Part shown: positions 16,801 to 25,923 of the stretch, piece after piece | Layout: the number at the start of each line of letters is the position of its first letter | Position numbering within the stretch: the stretch's first letter is position 1 | NCBI GenBank assembly: GCA_029245955.1 | Contig: JAQWOH010000008.1 | Span: 248,001-312,000, forward strand | DNA: 64,000 nt | From: Fuerstiella sp. | GTDB taxonomy: Bacteria > Planctomycetota > Planctomycetia > Planctomycetales > Planctomycetaceae | Direction: 5' to 3' | Notes under the pieces: model-generated | The model's input: the letters and a program-made list of their open reading frames with translations, nothing else | Database searches by the model: none | What the model was told of the DNA's origin: nothing | Position numbers and translations under genes: made by a program

Positions 16801-18773
16801 CTCATACTCAGCCCGTGACCTCGCTCACTGTTTTGCCAACAGACCCTAAGCAGATTTTCTCGGCCAGCATGGATGGAACCGTGCGTCATTGGAATGTCGA
16901 CACCGGACTACAGGTAAGACAGTTCAACCATGGTGGCCCCGTTCAGTCCGTCGCAGTCCGACCGGACGGACTGCGAATCGCATCAGCCAGCAGCAACAAT
17001 TCAGTTAAGCTCTGGGACGCCCGGAACGGACGGCAGATCGCTGAAATGAAAGGCGACCTGCGAGCTCAAACCATGGTCAAGCGTTTAACACAACAGCAGA
17101 CAACGGCCACCGCCAGACGCGATGCTGCCAAACGTGACTTTGAGGCCGCGGAGAAGGACCTGCCGCTGAAGACAGAAGCTGCAAAAAAGACCGCTGACGC
17201 ACTGACGGCCGCGAACAAGGATGTCAAGGAAAAGACGGCAGTCATGAAGACAACCGATGAAGCAAAAATTGCGGCGGAAAATGCCGCTATCGCCGCAGCT
17301 GGTGCTGCACAAAAAGCATCACTGGCAAAAGTCCAGGCCGACATTATGACTGCTGAAACGGCAAAACTGCTCAAACTCGCCACGACAAAGGTTCAGCGGT
17401 TTGCAGTGCTTGTTCAGCAGTCGACGGACGATCCGGCACTGACGGCCGCTAAGGCAGAAGCCGACCAGGAACTTGTTGCGGCAACAGCGAATGCGGCTGC
17501 CGCCAAAACAGCTCAGGCAGCTCCGGCTAAGGCCGTGACAGACACCACGAAAGCCGTGACAGACGCTGCAGCAAAGGTCACAGCCACGCAGAAACCTTAT
17601 AACGACGCGCTGGCCGCATTGCGTCCGGCCCTGGCAACTCAGAAGACCGCGTCGCAGCTGAACACCATTGCAGCCCGTGAGCTGGAAACGGCAACGGCAT
17701 TGGTTCCCGCAGCAAAAGAAAAACTGACGCAGACTGAGGCTGCTCTCGTTGCTGCACAGAAGTCCGTGGAAGACGCAAAGAAGGTCGCGACCGAGACTGA
17801 ACTGCCTCAGCATGCCGTGGCATTCTCCCCTGACGGCCGACAACTCGCCACCGGCGGGGACTTCTCAGCAGTACACACTTGGGATGCTGAAACCGGCACG
17901 GCCACCGATAGCTTCGTGGGTCATCAGGAAGCCATCCGTTACCTGGCGTATGTTTCCGACGCCGAACTTGTCAGTGTTTCAGCAGACAAATCGGCTGTGG
18001 CCTGGGAGGTAAATCCCGGCTGGGAACTGGCTCGCACAATCGGTGACGTGCGAGATCCTTCGCAGCTTATCAATCGAGTCCTCGCTCTTGATTTCAATCG
18101 CGATGGATCTCAGCTGGCCACCGGCAGCGGCGAGCCTTCCCGCAGTGGTCAGATCCGAATCTGGAACGTCTTGGACGGGACCTTGATTAAGAACATCGAT
18201 AACGCTCATGACGACACGGTACACGGTGTACGTTTTTCACCCGATGGAAAGATAATCGCGTCCGGAGGTGCCGACAAATACGTGCGAACGTTCGACGTCG
18301 CCAGCGGCGATCTCCTGCGACGCTTCGAAGGACATACGCATCATGTGTTAAGCGTCTCCTGGCAGAGCAGCGGGCAGACGCTGGCCAGTGCGGGCGCGGA
18401 TGGTGCCGTAAAGATCTGGAATGCCAAAGATGGTGATCAGTCACGCTCGATTGGTGGGTTTACAAAACAGGTAACTTCGCTGCAGTTTATTGGTGACACG
18501 CCGGACATTGCCGCGACGTCGGGCGACAGCATCGTGCGATTCATTCGATCAACAAACGGTGGAACCGTCAGAAACTTTGGCGGTGTCGCTGAGTTCATGC
18601 ACTGTGTTGCCGTTACGCCGGACGGCGCGGTCCTTGTCGGGGGTGGACACGACAGCATATTGCGAATCTGGAATGGAACCAACGGCCAGGTTCTGAAGAA
18701 TCTGCCCCCCCCTCAATCCGAAGAGGTGGCGAGCGCGACGACGCAGGGAAGTAAGCAGGTCGCCGATAAGTAG
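13830..18773 (+). CDS. Cytochrome (PSCyt1)-WD40 fusion, 28 repeats with inserted coiled coil (1647 aa)
   Basis: A GTG start overlaps the previous stop (GTGA), implying translational coupling; an ATG at 13854 is an alternative. A signal-like hydrophobic segment (LVAAIATATPLLSSHHLHAQ) is followed by a PSCyt1-type domain with CLACH at residues 75-79, a conserved GGDTGPAVV stretch and the C-terminal helix ISLWIDQGAKG. Then come 28 WD40 units by hand count, enough for four seven-bladed propellers. Between units 21 and 22 (about residues 1075-1322) lies a 250-residue Ala/Lys/Thr-rich helical segment, exactly at a predicted propeller boundary. Repeats 9-11 match repeats 6-8 of the 21-repeat protein, including a shared DSKFPEL linker. 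The haem motif suggests redox function at the cell surface, which is not demonstrated. Confidence 0.88.
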   Translation: MTVKHSDAMDRCPAPHRTKQSSKFPLAWLVAAIATATPLLSSHHLHAQSITIAKLGRTEPVDFQKEIVPILQKKCLACHSASERQGDLILETPQMTLKGGDTGPAVVAGNGAKSLLLKLASHQEEPVMPPPDNDVAAAPLTPQELGLISLWIDQGAKGNLQDATLSPTKWQPLPPGMNPIYAAVVTADGQYAACSRANQIFIYHVPTGQIVTRLTDPALQNQADDSRPGVAHLDFVQSLAFNRDENMLASGGFRTVKLWRRPKDVFRLKLEVPGETLAAVAVSPDRETLAMGTGNEIRLWDVASGNPVRTLQGHQATVTGLRFDVDGTRLFSASLDKSVRVWSLESGELVGRLDAPSAVNAVELVAAADGKADPLVAIGDDKLVRVYNTPTLPVTIPNVPAGPTAAAVTTDHSLIAVVGADGIVRVLDSAGAVSKEWKVPGAPITNLVFHPLAARPKENTAEPVPVIATAGTDGAVRLWNYATGEPIDSFHGSTVAIESIAFRADGQQLISGAADGAISVWNPEGVTSEVFDGIVEQPGRAVALSVDGRQLATAGVSSGHAAIIIFDLQTKKVSHTLLGHEGPIRSLAFSPDGLRLVSGSVDGSARIWNPGDSKFPELVRFDGHAGEVTAVAFNSNATQVISGGANKTLKLWNSADAVEIKDLPGHAGPIVGVAFGSSNQPVSASADKTVRIWNPGNGQQVRAITAPQPLAAMAITRDAARVAVAGADKVVRVYQLNNGQQLASLEGHTSIVAGLAFSSDGARVVSTTAASATTWNAATGRLLETIAVDGLAAAVYVTDVNTLLTLTVQGIERRPLRFRQAMLGLTKPVTSLAYHPNGQAVYASSLDGTLRGFNTTNGQQTFTANHGAPIHDAALHPNGQFLVTGGADKVIKVWNSANGQPATPTPLQGFNASVQALAFNADGTRLIGVSAAPVNEVLAFNFAARTLEQSFAGHAHSVNAVLGLQAESFATLSADARLQRWPLLAVKTLAAHTQPVTSLTVLPTDPKQIFSASMDGTVRHWNVDTGLQVRQFNHGGPVQSVAVRPDGLRIASASSNNSVKLWDARNGRQIAEMKGDLRAQTMVKRLTQQQTTATARRDAAKRDFEAAEKDLPLKTEAAKKTADALTAANKDVKEKTAVMKTTDEAKIAAENAAIAAAGAAQKASLAKVQADIMTAETAKLLKLATTKVQRFAVLVQQSTDDPALTAAKAEADQELVAATANAAAAKTAQAAPAKAVTDTTKAVTDAAAKVTATQKPYNDALAALRPALATQKTASQLNTIAARELETATALVPAAKEKLTQTEAALVAAQKSVEDAKKVATETELPQHAVAFSPDGRQLATGGDFSAVHTWDAETGTATDSFVGHQEAIRYLAYVSDAELVSVSADKSAVAWEVNPGWELARTIGDVRDPSQLINRVLALDFNRDGSQLATGSGEPSRSGQIRIWNVLDGTLIKNIDNAHDDTVHGVRFSPDGKIIASGGADKYVRTFDVASGDLLRRFEGHTHHVLSVSWQSSGQTLASAGADGAVKIWNAKDGDQSRSIGGFTKQVTSLQFIGDTPDIAATSGDSIVRFIRSTNGGTVRNFGGVAEFMHCVAVTPDGAVLVGGGHDSILRIWNGTNGQVLKNLPPPQSEEVASATTQGSKQVADK

Positions 18774-18820
18774 AGTTGTTGTGTGGACCTTTCTGACCTT
18801 CTGTTTCTCAAAGTCTAATC

Positions 18821-21800
18821 ATGTCATCACGTCTGCCGCATCATCATGTCCTGTGCTGCGCCGCCCTTTCTGCGTTGTTCATGCCGTCGCTGTCGGCGCA
18901 GCAACCGCCGAAACCACTTACCGGTCACAACGACGCAGTCACAGGAGTCGTGTACACGCCAAACGGCGGAATCATTGCGACTTCCAGCTTCGATCGTTCG
19001 ATCAAACTGTGGAACGCATCAACAAGCGCTGAGCTGAAAACGCTCAACGGGCACCAGGGGCAGGTGCTTTCGCTGGGCATCAGCGGCGATGGTCGCTCCC
19101 TGGTTTCGGGATCGCGAGACAATACCGTCAAGTTGTGGGACGTCTTCATCCCCGATCCGATCAGGCAAACGCCGGCGCATGCACAGCCATTAACCGCAAT
19201 TGTGGTCAGCAAAGACGGCGAGTGGCTTGTGTCGGGCGGCGCCGACAACGCCGTAAAGGTCTGGCAGCGGACTGATGCAAAGCTACTCCATGATCTTAAA
19301 GCACATGCCGCGGCGATTACTCGAATCGACCTGCGAGGTGACAACAGTCGGCTGGCCAGCGCTGATTCGCAGGGACGCATTGCTATCTGGAACCCCGTCG
19401 ATGGCACCTCCCTGGGAGAAATCGGTGCTCATGCAGGATCGGTCAGTGGTGTCGCCTTTCATCCCACAGCACAGACGCTGTTCAGTACAGGAGAGGATGG
19501 CCTGCTGAAGACATGGCAACTGCCGCTGTTTCCTCCCAAGGTGCTGACGGGAAACAATGTCCCGCTCAGCACTGTGGCAATTTCTCGCGACGGTAAATTC
19601 TCCCTGACTGCTGGCGCCGATAATTTGGTCCGGGTTTACGATTCCGCGTCGGGCAAAGCCGTACGAACTCTGACCGGACTGACCGGCGCTGTCACGGCTC
19701 TGACTATCAGCAACGACACAACACTAAGCGTCGCCGCTGACGCAACCGGAGCAATACGCTTGTGGAACACGGCCGATGGCAAAGATCTGGGGCAACTTCT
19801 GGGGCATTCGGGACCAGTTCGCTCGGTCGCCATTCATCCGGCAAAGCAACAGATTCTGTCGGCCGGCGACGATGGTACAGTTCGATTGTGGCGTCTGCCC
19901 ATCGCAGCCAAACCGGTGGCCGGCCATACCTTGCCGGTCACAGCAACGGCGCTGAGCACCAACGGAAAGATTCTGGCGACTGCCTCGCAGGACAAATCGG
20001 TTCGTCTGTACACCCCCACGACCGGAGCCGCGATCCGGTCGCTCGCCGGACATTTGCAACCAACAACGGCGGTCGCCATCCGGCCGGACGCTGCGCAGAT
20101 CGTGAGCGGAGATGCGACTGGAGAGATCCGTTTCTGGAATGCCAACGGCACGGCCGAAGGTACATTGCTCGGTCATGCCGGTGCTGTCAAAGGACTGGTA
20201 TATTCGCCTCAGGGCACCACTGTCGTTTCGACGGGTGCGGACGGAACAATGCACTGGTGGCAATTGCCCATCGTTGCGCCCAGGACGCTTCCTGTCGCAG
20301 GCGATGCCGTGAACGCGGTGGCCGTATCCAAAGACGGCAAGCTGGCCGTGTCCACCGGCAACGACCGGATTGTGCGCGTGTACGACATCACAACCGGACA
20401 GGTCACAAAGCAACTGACCGGCATGGCCGCTGCAGGTCGTTCGGTGGCGATCAGCGCCGACTCGTCGCTTGTCGCAGCGGCAGACGACCAGGGAACCATC
20501 AAAATCTGGGTAATAGCTGATGGCAAAAATCGTGTCACGCTGACGGGGCATGCCGGCGCTGTGTTGGATTTGGCATTTCATCCGGGTGGTCAGCAGCTCG
20601 TGTCGACGGGTGCTGACGGCACAGTCCGCCTGTGGAAATCAAATTTCACACAGGCTCAGGTCGACGCCGGTGAGGAGCCGGTTGAACGGACCTTTGCGGG
20701 CCACGCCGCAGCTGTCAACAGTGTTGTCTTCGGACCTACCGGCGTCTGGCTCGTCACGGCTGGTGCTGATAAAACGATTCGTGTCTGGCAGACTTCCGAT
20801 GCCAAACAGCTCGGAACTCTTAGTGGTGCTGCAGCAGCGGTGAACTCGCTGTCGATCAGCGCAGACGGAAAACGAATCGCCGCCAGCAGCGCAGACAGGC
20901 AGACGCGAACGTGGGTGCTGCCGCCGACTCCGTCCGGCAACATCGCGTTAGAGAAATCATTCGCACATACGGTCGCCATTGGAGACGTTGCCCTTAGTGC
21001 CGATGGTTTACGAGTCGCAACAGCGGGTTCGGACATGATCATTCGAACATGGGATGTTGTCAGCGGCCGGGAACTGGAACATTTTTCCGGCCATACAGCA
21101 GCACCGACTGGGATCGCGTTTCTGCCCGACAACCGAACATTTGTTTCAAGCAGCACAGATAAATCACTTCGGGTGTGGACGCTGGCCGCAACACGCGTGG
21201 TCACGGCCTCAGAAGCCAGCGTGAATGCCCTCACAATTTCCGGCGACGGAACTCACCTTGTTACGGCCGCGGCTGACAAGCTGGTGAAATTGTGGGAGTT
21301 TACGACAGGAGAATTTAAGCAGTCACTCGCCGGAAGTACCAATGAATTACTCACGCTGGCAGTCCGCAGAGACACAACACAGATCGCAGCGGGCGGTACG
21401 GACAAACAGATCTATCTGTGGAATGTTACCAACGGGCAAGCGGCTGCAGCTCCCGAGAAGCTTGAAACACCCGATGTTGTTCACTGTATGCGGTACAACT
21501 CTGATGGTACTCGACTGGCTGTCGGCGGAGACAAGAATGCTCGAATCTACGATGCTGCCAGCAAAACACTACTGGAATATGTGCCGGCAGCAGGCATCGT
21601 GCAGAGTCTTAACTGGCTGGCTGACGGACTGTCACTGGCAATCGCTGCGGGCAATTCACCTTCGATCCAGCCACTCGCCTTCCAGCGGTCACTCGGGGGC
21701 CACACAGGTGCAGCAAACAGTGTGACCTTTGTCGCTGCGGGAACGGAGGCGGTCAGTGGCGGAGCCGACAAGACGGTGCGATTATGGAACCTGTCCGATG

Positions 21801-23311
21801 GCAAACAGCTGCGCACGTTCGCCGGAGGGACGGACGCTGTGACCAGCGTCGCCGTGACACCGGATGGAGTCACCGTGATTGCGGGAAGTGTCGATAATCA
21901 TGTGCGTACCTGGACACTGGCAAATGGTCAGGTTGGCAGAGATTTCGTACATCCCGTTGCTGTACGGAGCGTGTCAGTGGGCGGAGATGCATCTCGGATA
22001 GTCACGGCCGCGGATGACAACATTGTGCGATTGTGGGATCTGACAAGCGGTCTTGAACTGGAACGATTCACCGGACACGAAGCGAACGTGGTGAGCGTAT
22101 CGCTGGCTGCGGACAACAAGACAATTCTGTCGGGCAGTGCCGACAAGAGCGGAAGACTGTGGACGGCTGCGGCCGTACGTGTGTTGCAGGCAGATCCTGC
22201 AAAGGTATACGACCTTGTCCTTTCAGCAGACGGAACTCAGGCCATCACTGCCGGCACGAACAAGACGGCAAAGGCATGGAAGACGGCCGAAGGGACAGCT
22301 ATACGACAACTGACCGGCGCCAAGGATAATCTGACACGCCTGGCGCTGCGGCCGGACGGACAACAGATTGCAGCGACCGACGCACAAGGACGTCTTTATC
22401 TGTGGACCTATGCCAGCGGGGCACTGGTGCAGACTGTTGAAACAGGTTCCTCCGTAGTTGATCTGGCCTTTAGTCCCGACAACAAACGCATAGCGGCCGC
22501 CGGTGCCGACGGTAAGCTGCCGGTCTACGACGCTACTGCAACAGAACCCACGCTGCTGAGCGAACTGGTCAGCTCAAAACCTTTGGCGACCTTGGCCTTT
22601 GCTCCCGAGAAAACAATTGTCACCGGCGGAGCTGATCAACAGGTTTCGGTGTGGGCGGATGCGTCACCCAACGCAACGCGTTCGTTACCGGGACACACCG
22701 GGCCGGTGTATGGAGTCGCGTTTTCCCCCGATGGAAAACTGGTAGCTTCGGCGAGTGGTGATCAGACGATTCGTATCTGGGACGCCGCAGCGGGGACTCA
22801 GGTTCGGACGCTCTCCGGTAGTACCGGGGCGATTTATGGAATCAGCTTCGATGCCAGGGGCGAACGACTGGTGTCCGGCGGCGTAGACGGCGTCCTGCGA
22901 ATATGGAGTGTCGCCAACGGTGGACAGCTGAAGCAATTGCAGGAAACAGAAAACCCACCACCACTGTTCGCAGTGGCCTTCAGCCCGGACGGAAGTTCTG
23001 CAGCGGGCGCCGGAATGGAAAAGGCTGTTCGGATCTGGAACACCGGCAGCGGAACCGTCACAAAGCGTCTCGAAGGGCACACCGACTCGATTTATCAGGT
23101 GAGATTCAATCAGTCCGGTACACGGCTACTGTCGTGTGGAAGAGCGGGAAGCCTGACAATCTGGAACGTTAGTAGTGGCAAACCGGCCGTTAGTCGAACC
23201 GCAACAAACGTCTTGTACTCGGGTACATATTCCCAGGACGAAAGCACAATTGCCGTCGCCGAAGCGAGCGGATCCACAACGTTTGTCGCGATACCCGCAA
23301 ATGCTCGCTGA
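18821..23311 (+). CDS. Giant secreted WD40 protein, 35 repeats (1496 aa)
   Basis: A signal peptide covers about residues 1-27 (ending PSLSAQ). Everything after it is WD40 repeat. A hand count of 35 units would make five seven-bladed propellers. Internal similarity shows how it grew. Units 3-5, 6-8, 9-11 and 12-14 form a tandem triplet series; the third unit of the first three triplets ends in W-[QR]-LP. Units 15-22 resemble 23-30, and 31-32 resemble 23-24 again, giving an eight-unit period. No catalytic domain, haem motif or transmembrane segment is visible. The C-terminal end AIPANAR matches the NLPTNAR end of the 21-repeat protein. Last gene of the operon, 47 bases after the cytochrome-WD40 gene. 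The recently duplicated DNA may be prone to assembly error. Confidence 0.9.
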   Translation: MSSRLPHHHVLCCAALSALFMPSLSAQQPPKPLTGHNDAVTGVVYTPNGGIIATSSFDRSIKLWNASTSAELKTLNGHQGQVLSLGISGDGRSLVSGSRDNTVKLWDVFIPDPIRQTPAHAQPLTAIVVSKDGEWLVSGGADNAVKVWQRTDAKLLHDLKAHAAAITRIDLRGDNSRLASADSQGRIAIWNPVDGTSLGEIGAHAGSVSGVAFHPTAQTLFSTGEDGLLKTWQLPLFPPKVLTGNNVPLSTVAISRDGKFSLTAGADNLVRVYDSASGKAVRTLTGLTGAVTALTISNDTTLSVAADATGAIRLWNTADGKDLGQLLGHSGPVRSVAIHPAKQQILSAGDDGTVRLWRLPIAAKPVAGHTLPVTATALSTNGKILATASQDKSVRLYTPTTGAAIRSLAGHLQPTTAVAIRPDAAQIVSGDATGEIRFWNANGTAEGTLLGHAGAVKGLVYSPQGTTVVSTGADGTMHWWQLPIVAPRTLPVAGDAVNAVAVSKDGKLAVSTGNDRIVRVYDITTGQVTKQLTGMAAAGRSVAISADSSLVAAADDQGTIKIWVIADGKNRVTLTGHAGAVLDLAFHPGGQQLVSTGADGTVRLWKSNFTQAQVDAGEEPVERTFAGHAAAVNSVVFGPTGVWLVTAGADKTIRVWQTSDAKQLGTLSGAAAAVNSLSISADGKRIAASSADRQTRTWVLPPTPSGNIALEKSFAHTVAIGDVALSADGLRVATAGSDMIIRTWDVVSGRELEHFSGHTAAPTGIAFLPDNRTFVSSSTDKSLRVWTLAATRVVTASEASVNALTISGDGTHLVTAAADKLVKLWEFTTGEFKQSLAGSTNELLTLAVRRDTTQIAAGGTDKQIYLWNVTNGQAAAAPEKLETPDVVHCMRYNSDGTRLAVGGDKNARIYDAASKTLLEYVPAAGIVQSLNWLADGLSLAIAAGNSPSIQPLAFQRSLGGHTGAANSVTFVAAGTEAVSGGADKTVRLWNLSDGKQLRTFAGGTDAVTSVAVTPDGVTVIAGSVDNHVRTWTLANGQVGRDFVHPVAVRSVSVGGDASRIVTAADDNIVRLWDLTSGLELERFTGHEANVVSVSLAADNKTILSGSADKSGRLWTAAAVRVLQADPAKVYDLVLSADGTQAITAGTNKTAKAWKTAEGTAIRQLTGAKDNLTRLALRPDGQQIAATDAQGRLYLWTYASGALVQTVETGSSVVDLAFSPDNKRIAAAGADGKLPVYDATATEPTLLSELVSSKPLATLAFAPEKTIVTGGADQQVSVWADASPNATRSLPGHTGPVYGVAFSPDGKLVASASGDQTIRIWDAAAGTQVRTLSGSTGAIYGISFDARGERLVSGGVDGVLRIWSVANGGQLKQLQETENPPPLFAVAFSPDGSSAAGAGMEKAVRIWNTGSGTVTKRLEGHTDSIYQVRFNQSGTRLLSCGRAGSLTIWNVSSGKPAVSRTATNVLYSGTYSQDESTIAVAEASGSTTFVAIPANAR

Positions 23312-23427
23312 CCATGTCTTCCAACGTCCGGAAAAACCGGCGGGCACATGCTGAACACGTCACTCGCCCTTCAAAACACCCGACAGTTCGTCAGGATGCC
23401 TGTTGGTCTGGCAGCCGGCAGTCCGTC

Positions 23428-24729
23428 TCAGACCAGTTCTTCAATAGGTCTGCCATCTTCGATCATATAGGTTGGGCGGCCGGACGTGTTGATGAACTGG
23501 ATTCGACGGTCGATGCCCAGCACATGAAACACGGTTGCCATCAGATCCTGCGGCCGGATCGGATTCGTCTTCGGCACGTCGATCTTCTCAGCCGATTCGC
23601 CAACAACCTGGCCCATCTGCAGACCTCCACCGGCCATCGCCAGCGTACTGAGAGGAGCCCAGTGGTCACGACCGGCACCACCATTGATCTTTGGTGTCCG
23701 CCCGAATTCACCCGTCACAACAAACAGAATGTTCTGATCGACACCACGTTGTCCCATGTCCTCGACCAGAGCGGCAACCGCCTGATCGACCTGCGGAGCA
23801 CGTCCGTCGAGAGCATTCTTAATGTTGCCGTGCATGTCCCAGCCGCCGTACTGGACAGTGACGAAACCACAACCCGCTTCGCACATTCGGCGAGCCTGCA
23901 GCAGTTGCTGCCCCAGACCGGGACCATAACGGTCGACAACCCGCGGATCCTCGTACTTCAGATCGAACGCCTGCTGCGACTTGCTGAGCACAAGATTAAA
24001 AGCCTGCTGTTCGAATTCATCCAGTCCGTCCATCAGTCGGCTTCGATCGACTTCTCGATTCACGGTGTCAATGCCCTTGAGCATCTCACGACGTTTGTCC
24101 AGACGGAGTTTGTCGACAACCAGCGACATGTTTCGTTTGGCCTGGCCATTCGGGTCGAACGGCGAGCAGGCTGCTCCCAAAAACGCCGGACCGTCACTGC
24201 CAATGCCGTTCAGCCTGACGTACGTCGGCATACCCGTATCAGGATGATTACCGCCTCGTACACGTGACAGGATGGAACCCAGCGATGGTCGAGTCGGCAT
24301 GCCGCCGTTATCAACCTGGCGATTATCATACCCGGTCATGACGAAGTGTGTGCCGCCTCCGTGTCCGCTGTTCGTGTGGGCAAACGAACGAACAAATGCC
24401 ATCCTGTCCGCAACCTGAGCCATTTTTTCGAAGTGACCTCCCAGCGTAACGCCCGGGATATTCGTTTTCACTTCGCCAGTGACACTGCGGTACTCGGACG
24501 GAGCCGTCATTTTGGGATCAAAGGTCTCAACATGTGTCGGACCGCCACCAAGCCACAACCAGATAACTGAAGTGTCTTTGGTGCGGGAACCGTCGCCTGC
24601 TTCAGCTCTCGCCCGGAGGACATCCGCCAGTGTCAAAGCCCCAAACCCGAGAGAACCCACTCTCAGGAAGTCACGCCGCGAAGATCCTTCACATGTGACT
24701 GACTTGCCGTTCGCGAGGAAGTTGAGCAT
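23428..24729 (-). CDS. DUF1501 family protein with Tat-like leader (433 aa)
   Basis: The N-terminus carries SSRRDFLRVGSLGFGALTL, a twin-arginine-like leader. Family motifs are WLWLGGGPTHVETFDPK, the MTGYDNRQVDNGG segment, FVVTGEFGRTPKINGGAGRD and the short C-terminal tail RPTYMIEDGRPIEELV. The function of DUF1501 is unknown. The gene converges on the end of the WD40 operon with 116 bases between the stops. DUF1501 genes usually sit beside DUF1549/DUF1553 genes, and this is the closest one to the PSCyt gene at 8249, so it may be its functional partner despite the opposite strand. The start at 24729 is the first ATG and gives a compact leader. Confidence 0.9.
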   Translation of the reverse strand: MLNFLANGKSVTCEGSSRRDFLRVGSLGFGALTLADVLRARAEAGDGSRTKDTSVIWLWLGGGPTHVETFDPKMTAPSEYRSVTGEVKTNIPGVTLGGHFEKMAQVADRMAFVRSFAHTNSGHGGGTHFVMTGYDNRQVDNGGMPTRPSLGSILSRVRGGNHPDTGMPTYVRLNGIGSDGPAFLGAACSPFDPNGQAKRNMSLVVDKLRLDKRREMLKGIDTVNREVDRSRLMDGLDEFEQQAFNLVLSKSQQAFDLKYEDPRVVDRYGPGLGQQLLQARRMCEAGCGFVTVQYGGWDMHGNIKNALDGRAPQVDQAVAALVEDMGQRGVDQNILFVVTGEFGRTPKINGGAGRDHWAPLSTLAMAGGGLQMGQVVGESAEKIDVPKTNPIRPQDLMATVFHVLGIDRRIQFINTSGRPTYMIEDGRPIEELV

Positions 24730-25084
24730 AGCAAACTCCTGTCCCGGGTATTAGTGGTGGGTATTGTGAGCAGTACGTGGAACTAAATTTTATCGCGTTC
24801 AGAGGTGAAATTACAAGAGACGAACCAATGAGTTGCCGCTCCGTCGTTTTTTGGGCACATTCCCGGACAATTGTCGTTCTCAAACGCCAATCGGACAATA
24901 TGCCGCTGTGAACTCATCGCAGCAGAAAGACAAGATCTGACGATCGGCACCTTGCAGCCGTAAGAAACGCGTCGGTGCATCGCCCGCCGGGCACGCGAAA
25001 AAACAAAACTGAGTTTGTCTTTACTGTATCGTTCGTTTAACCGCATGGGCACCGCCCCGTGATTACAACGACACCACAGTTTTC
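24730..25084 (-). other. Intergenic stretch, nothing recognised
   Basis: About 355 bases upstream of the DUF1501 gene and downstream of the dockerin-type remnant. It presumably contains the DUF1501 promoter. No convincing reading frame, hairpin or repeat was found. Confidence 0.4.
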
Positions 25085-25857
25085 TTAGATCGCATCGATC
25101 CAATCGCGGAAGTCTTCCCAGACGGACTCAGACACAGCCTCAAGAAACGAACCGGCAGCAAAACCGTTGGCTCATTCTCGTCGTCATCATTGAACAGATC
25201 CGGCAGGACAATCGAAACAAGGAACGCATCGTTCAACTCAACCGGATTGGTATCAACGTCGTCGGGTTCTTCGGCCAGTACGGACTGCAAAACCTGAGAA
25301 CCGGCGGCAACCGCGGTCGTCCCGCCGCCAGGATTGTTGATATTGGTTCGAATCTCAGCAGCACTCAGCGGGCTGGTCCCTTTCGACTGATCGATCTGCG
25401 CATTAGTGCCTGATAGTTTTACCAGATGAATCAGAAACGAATCATATGCGGCAAAGTCCGGGTCACCATCGACATTTGCTGCTGCATCCAGCCGCATTGC
25501 GGCCGCTCGGACCTCGATCGAGGCAAGTGGGCTGCTGCCTTTCGACTGTTCGATATGCCCATCGGTGCCAGATCGTGTCACCGCATAAATCAGGAAAGAA
25601 CATCGGCATCGATGCCATTGTCACCGTCTAAATCCGGGTTGCCAGACACGTCGTCAAAGACAATTGCAGACGAGAATCCTGACGTGCCCTCTCGATTGCT
25701 CAAGACGGTGAGCGACGTACTGTGAGCCAATCCGGTATGTACATGTCGTAAAGCCAGGGCTGCCTCCAGCATCAGCCGACCAATCCATGAAGAACCGGGA
25801 TCCGGCGATCTTGAGCCATGGTTGTGAGGCCGAAGTGCGTATAGAATCGTTACTCAT
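25085..25857 (-). pseudogene. Remnant of a dockerin-type surface protein, two frameshifts
   Basis: Reads as the C-terminal part of a planctomycete surface protein with dockerin-like calcium-binding repeats: NPDLDGDNGIDAD, then NVDGDPDFAAYDSFLIHLV, each followed by SKGSSPLAS or SKGTSPLSA and a helix. The pieces lie in different frames. A first shift near 25593-25600 interrupts GIDADV and SFLI-type sequence; one extra T would restore it. A second near 25160 lies in a run of four T on the coding strand; one extra T would give ENEPTVFAAGSFLEAVSES and then WEDFRDWIDAI ending at the TAA at 25085-25087. The 5' part (25600-25857) is not recognisable and the large N-terminal region of such proteins is absent. 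Either a decayed gene end or sequence errors in a short gene. Confidence 0.6.
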
Positions 25858-25923
25858 TTTTTTCGTCGACGTTCACTTAAGAATGGCGACCGGATCCACA
25901 TATGTTCCCGCTGGCGTGCGCGG

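Noticed and set aside
18821-23311. Repeated DNA that might suggest a CRISPR array or satellite
   Set aside because: The repetition follows the 42-residue WD40 protein unit, with codon-level divergence and no identical short repeats or spacers.
23314-24267. 317-residue plus-strand open frame after the WD40 operon
   Set aside because: Antisense to a DUF1501 gene with all family motifs.
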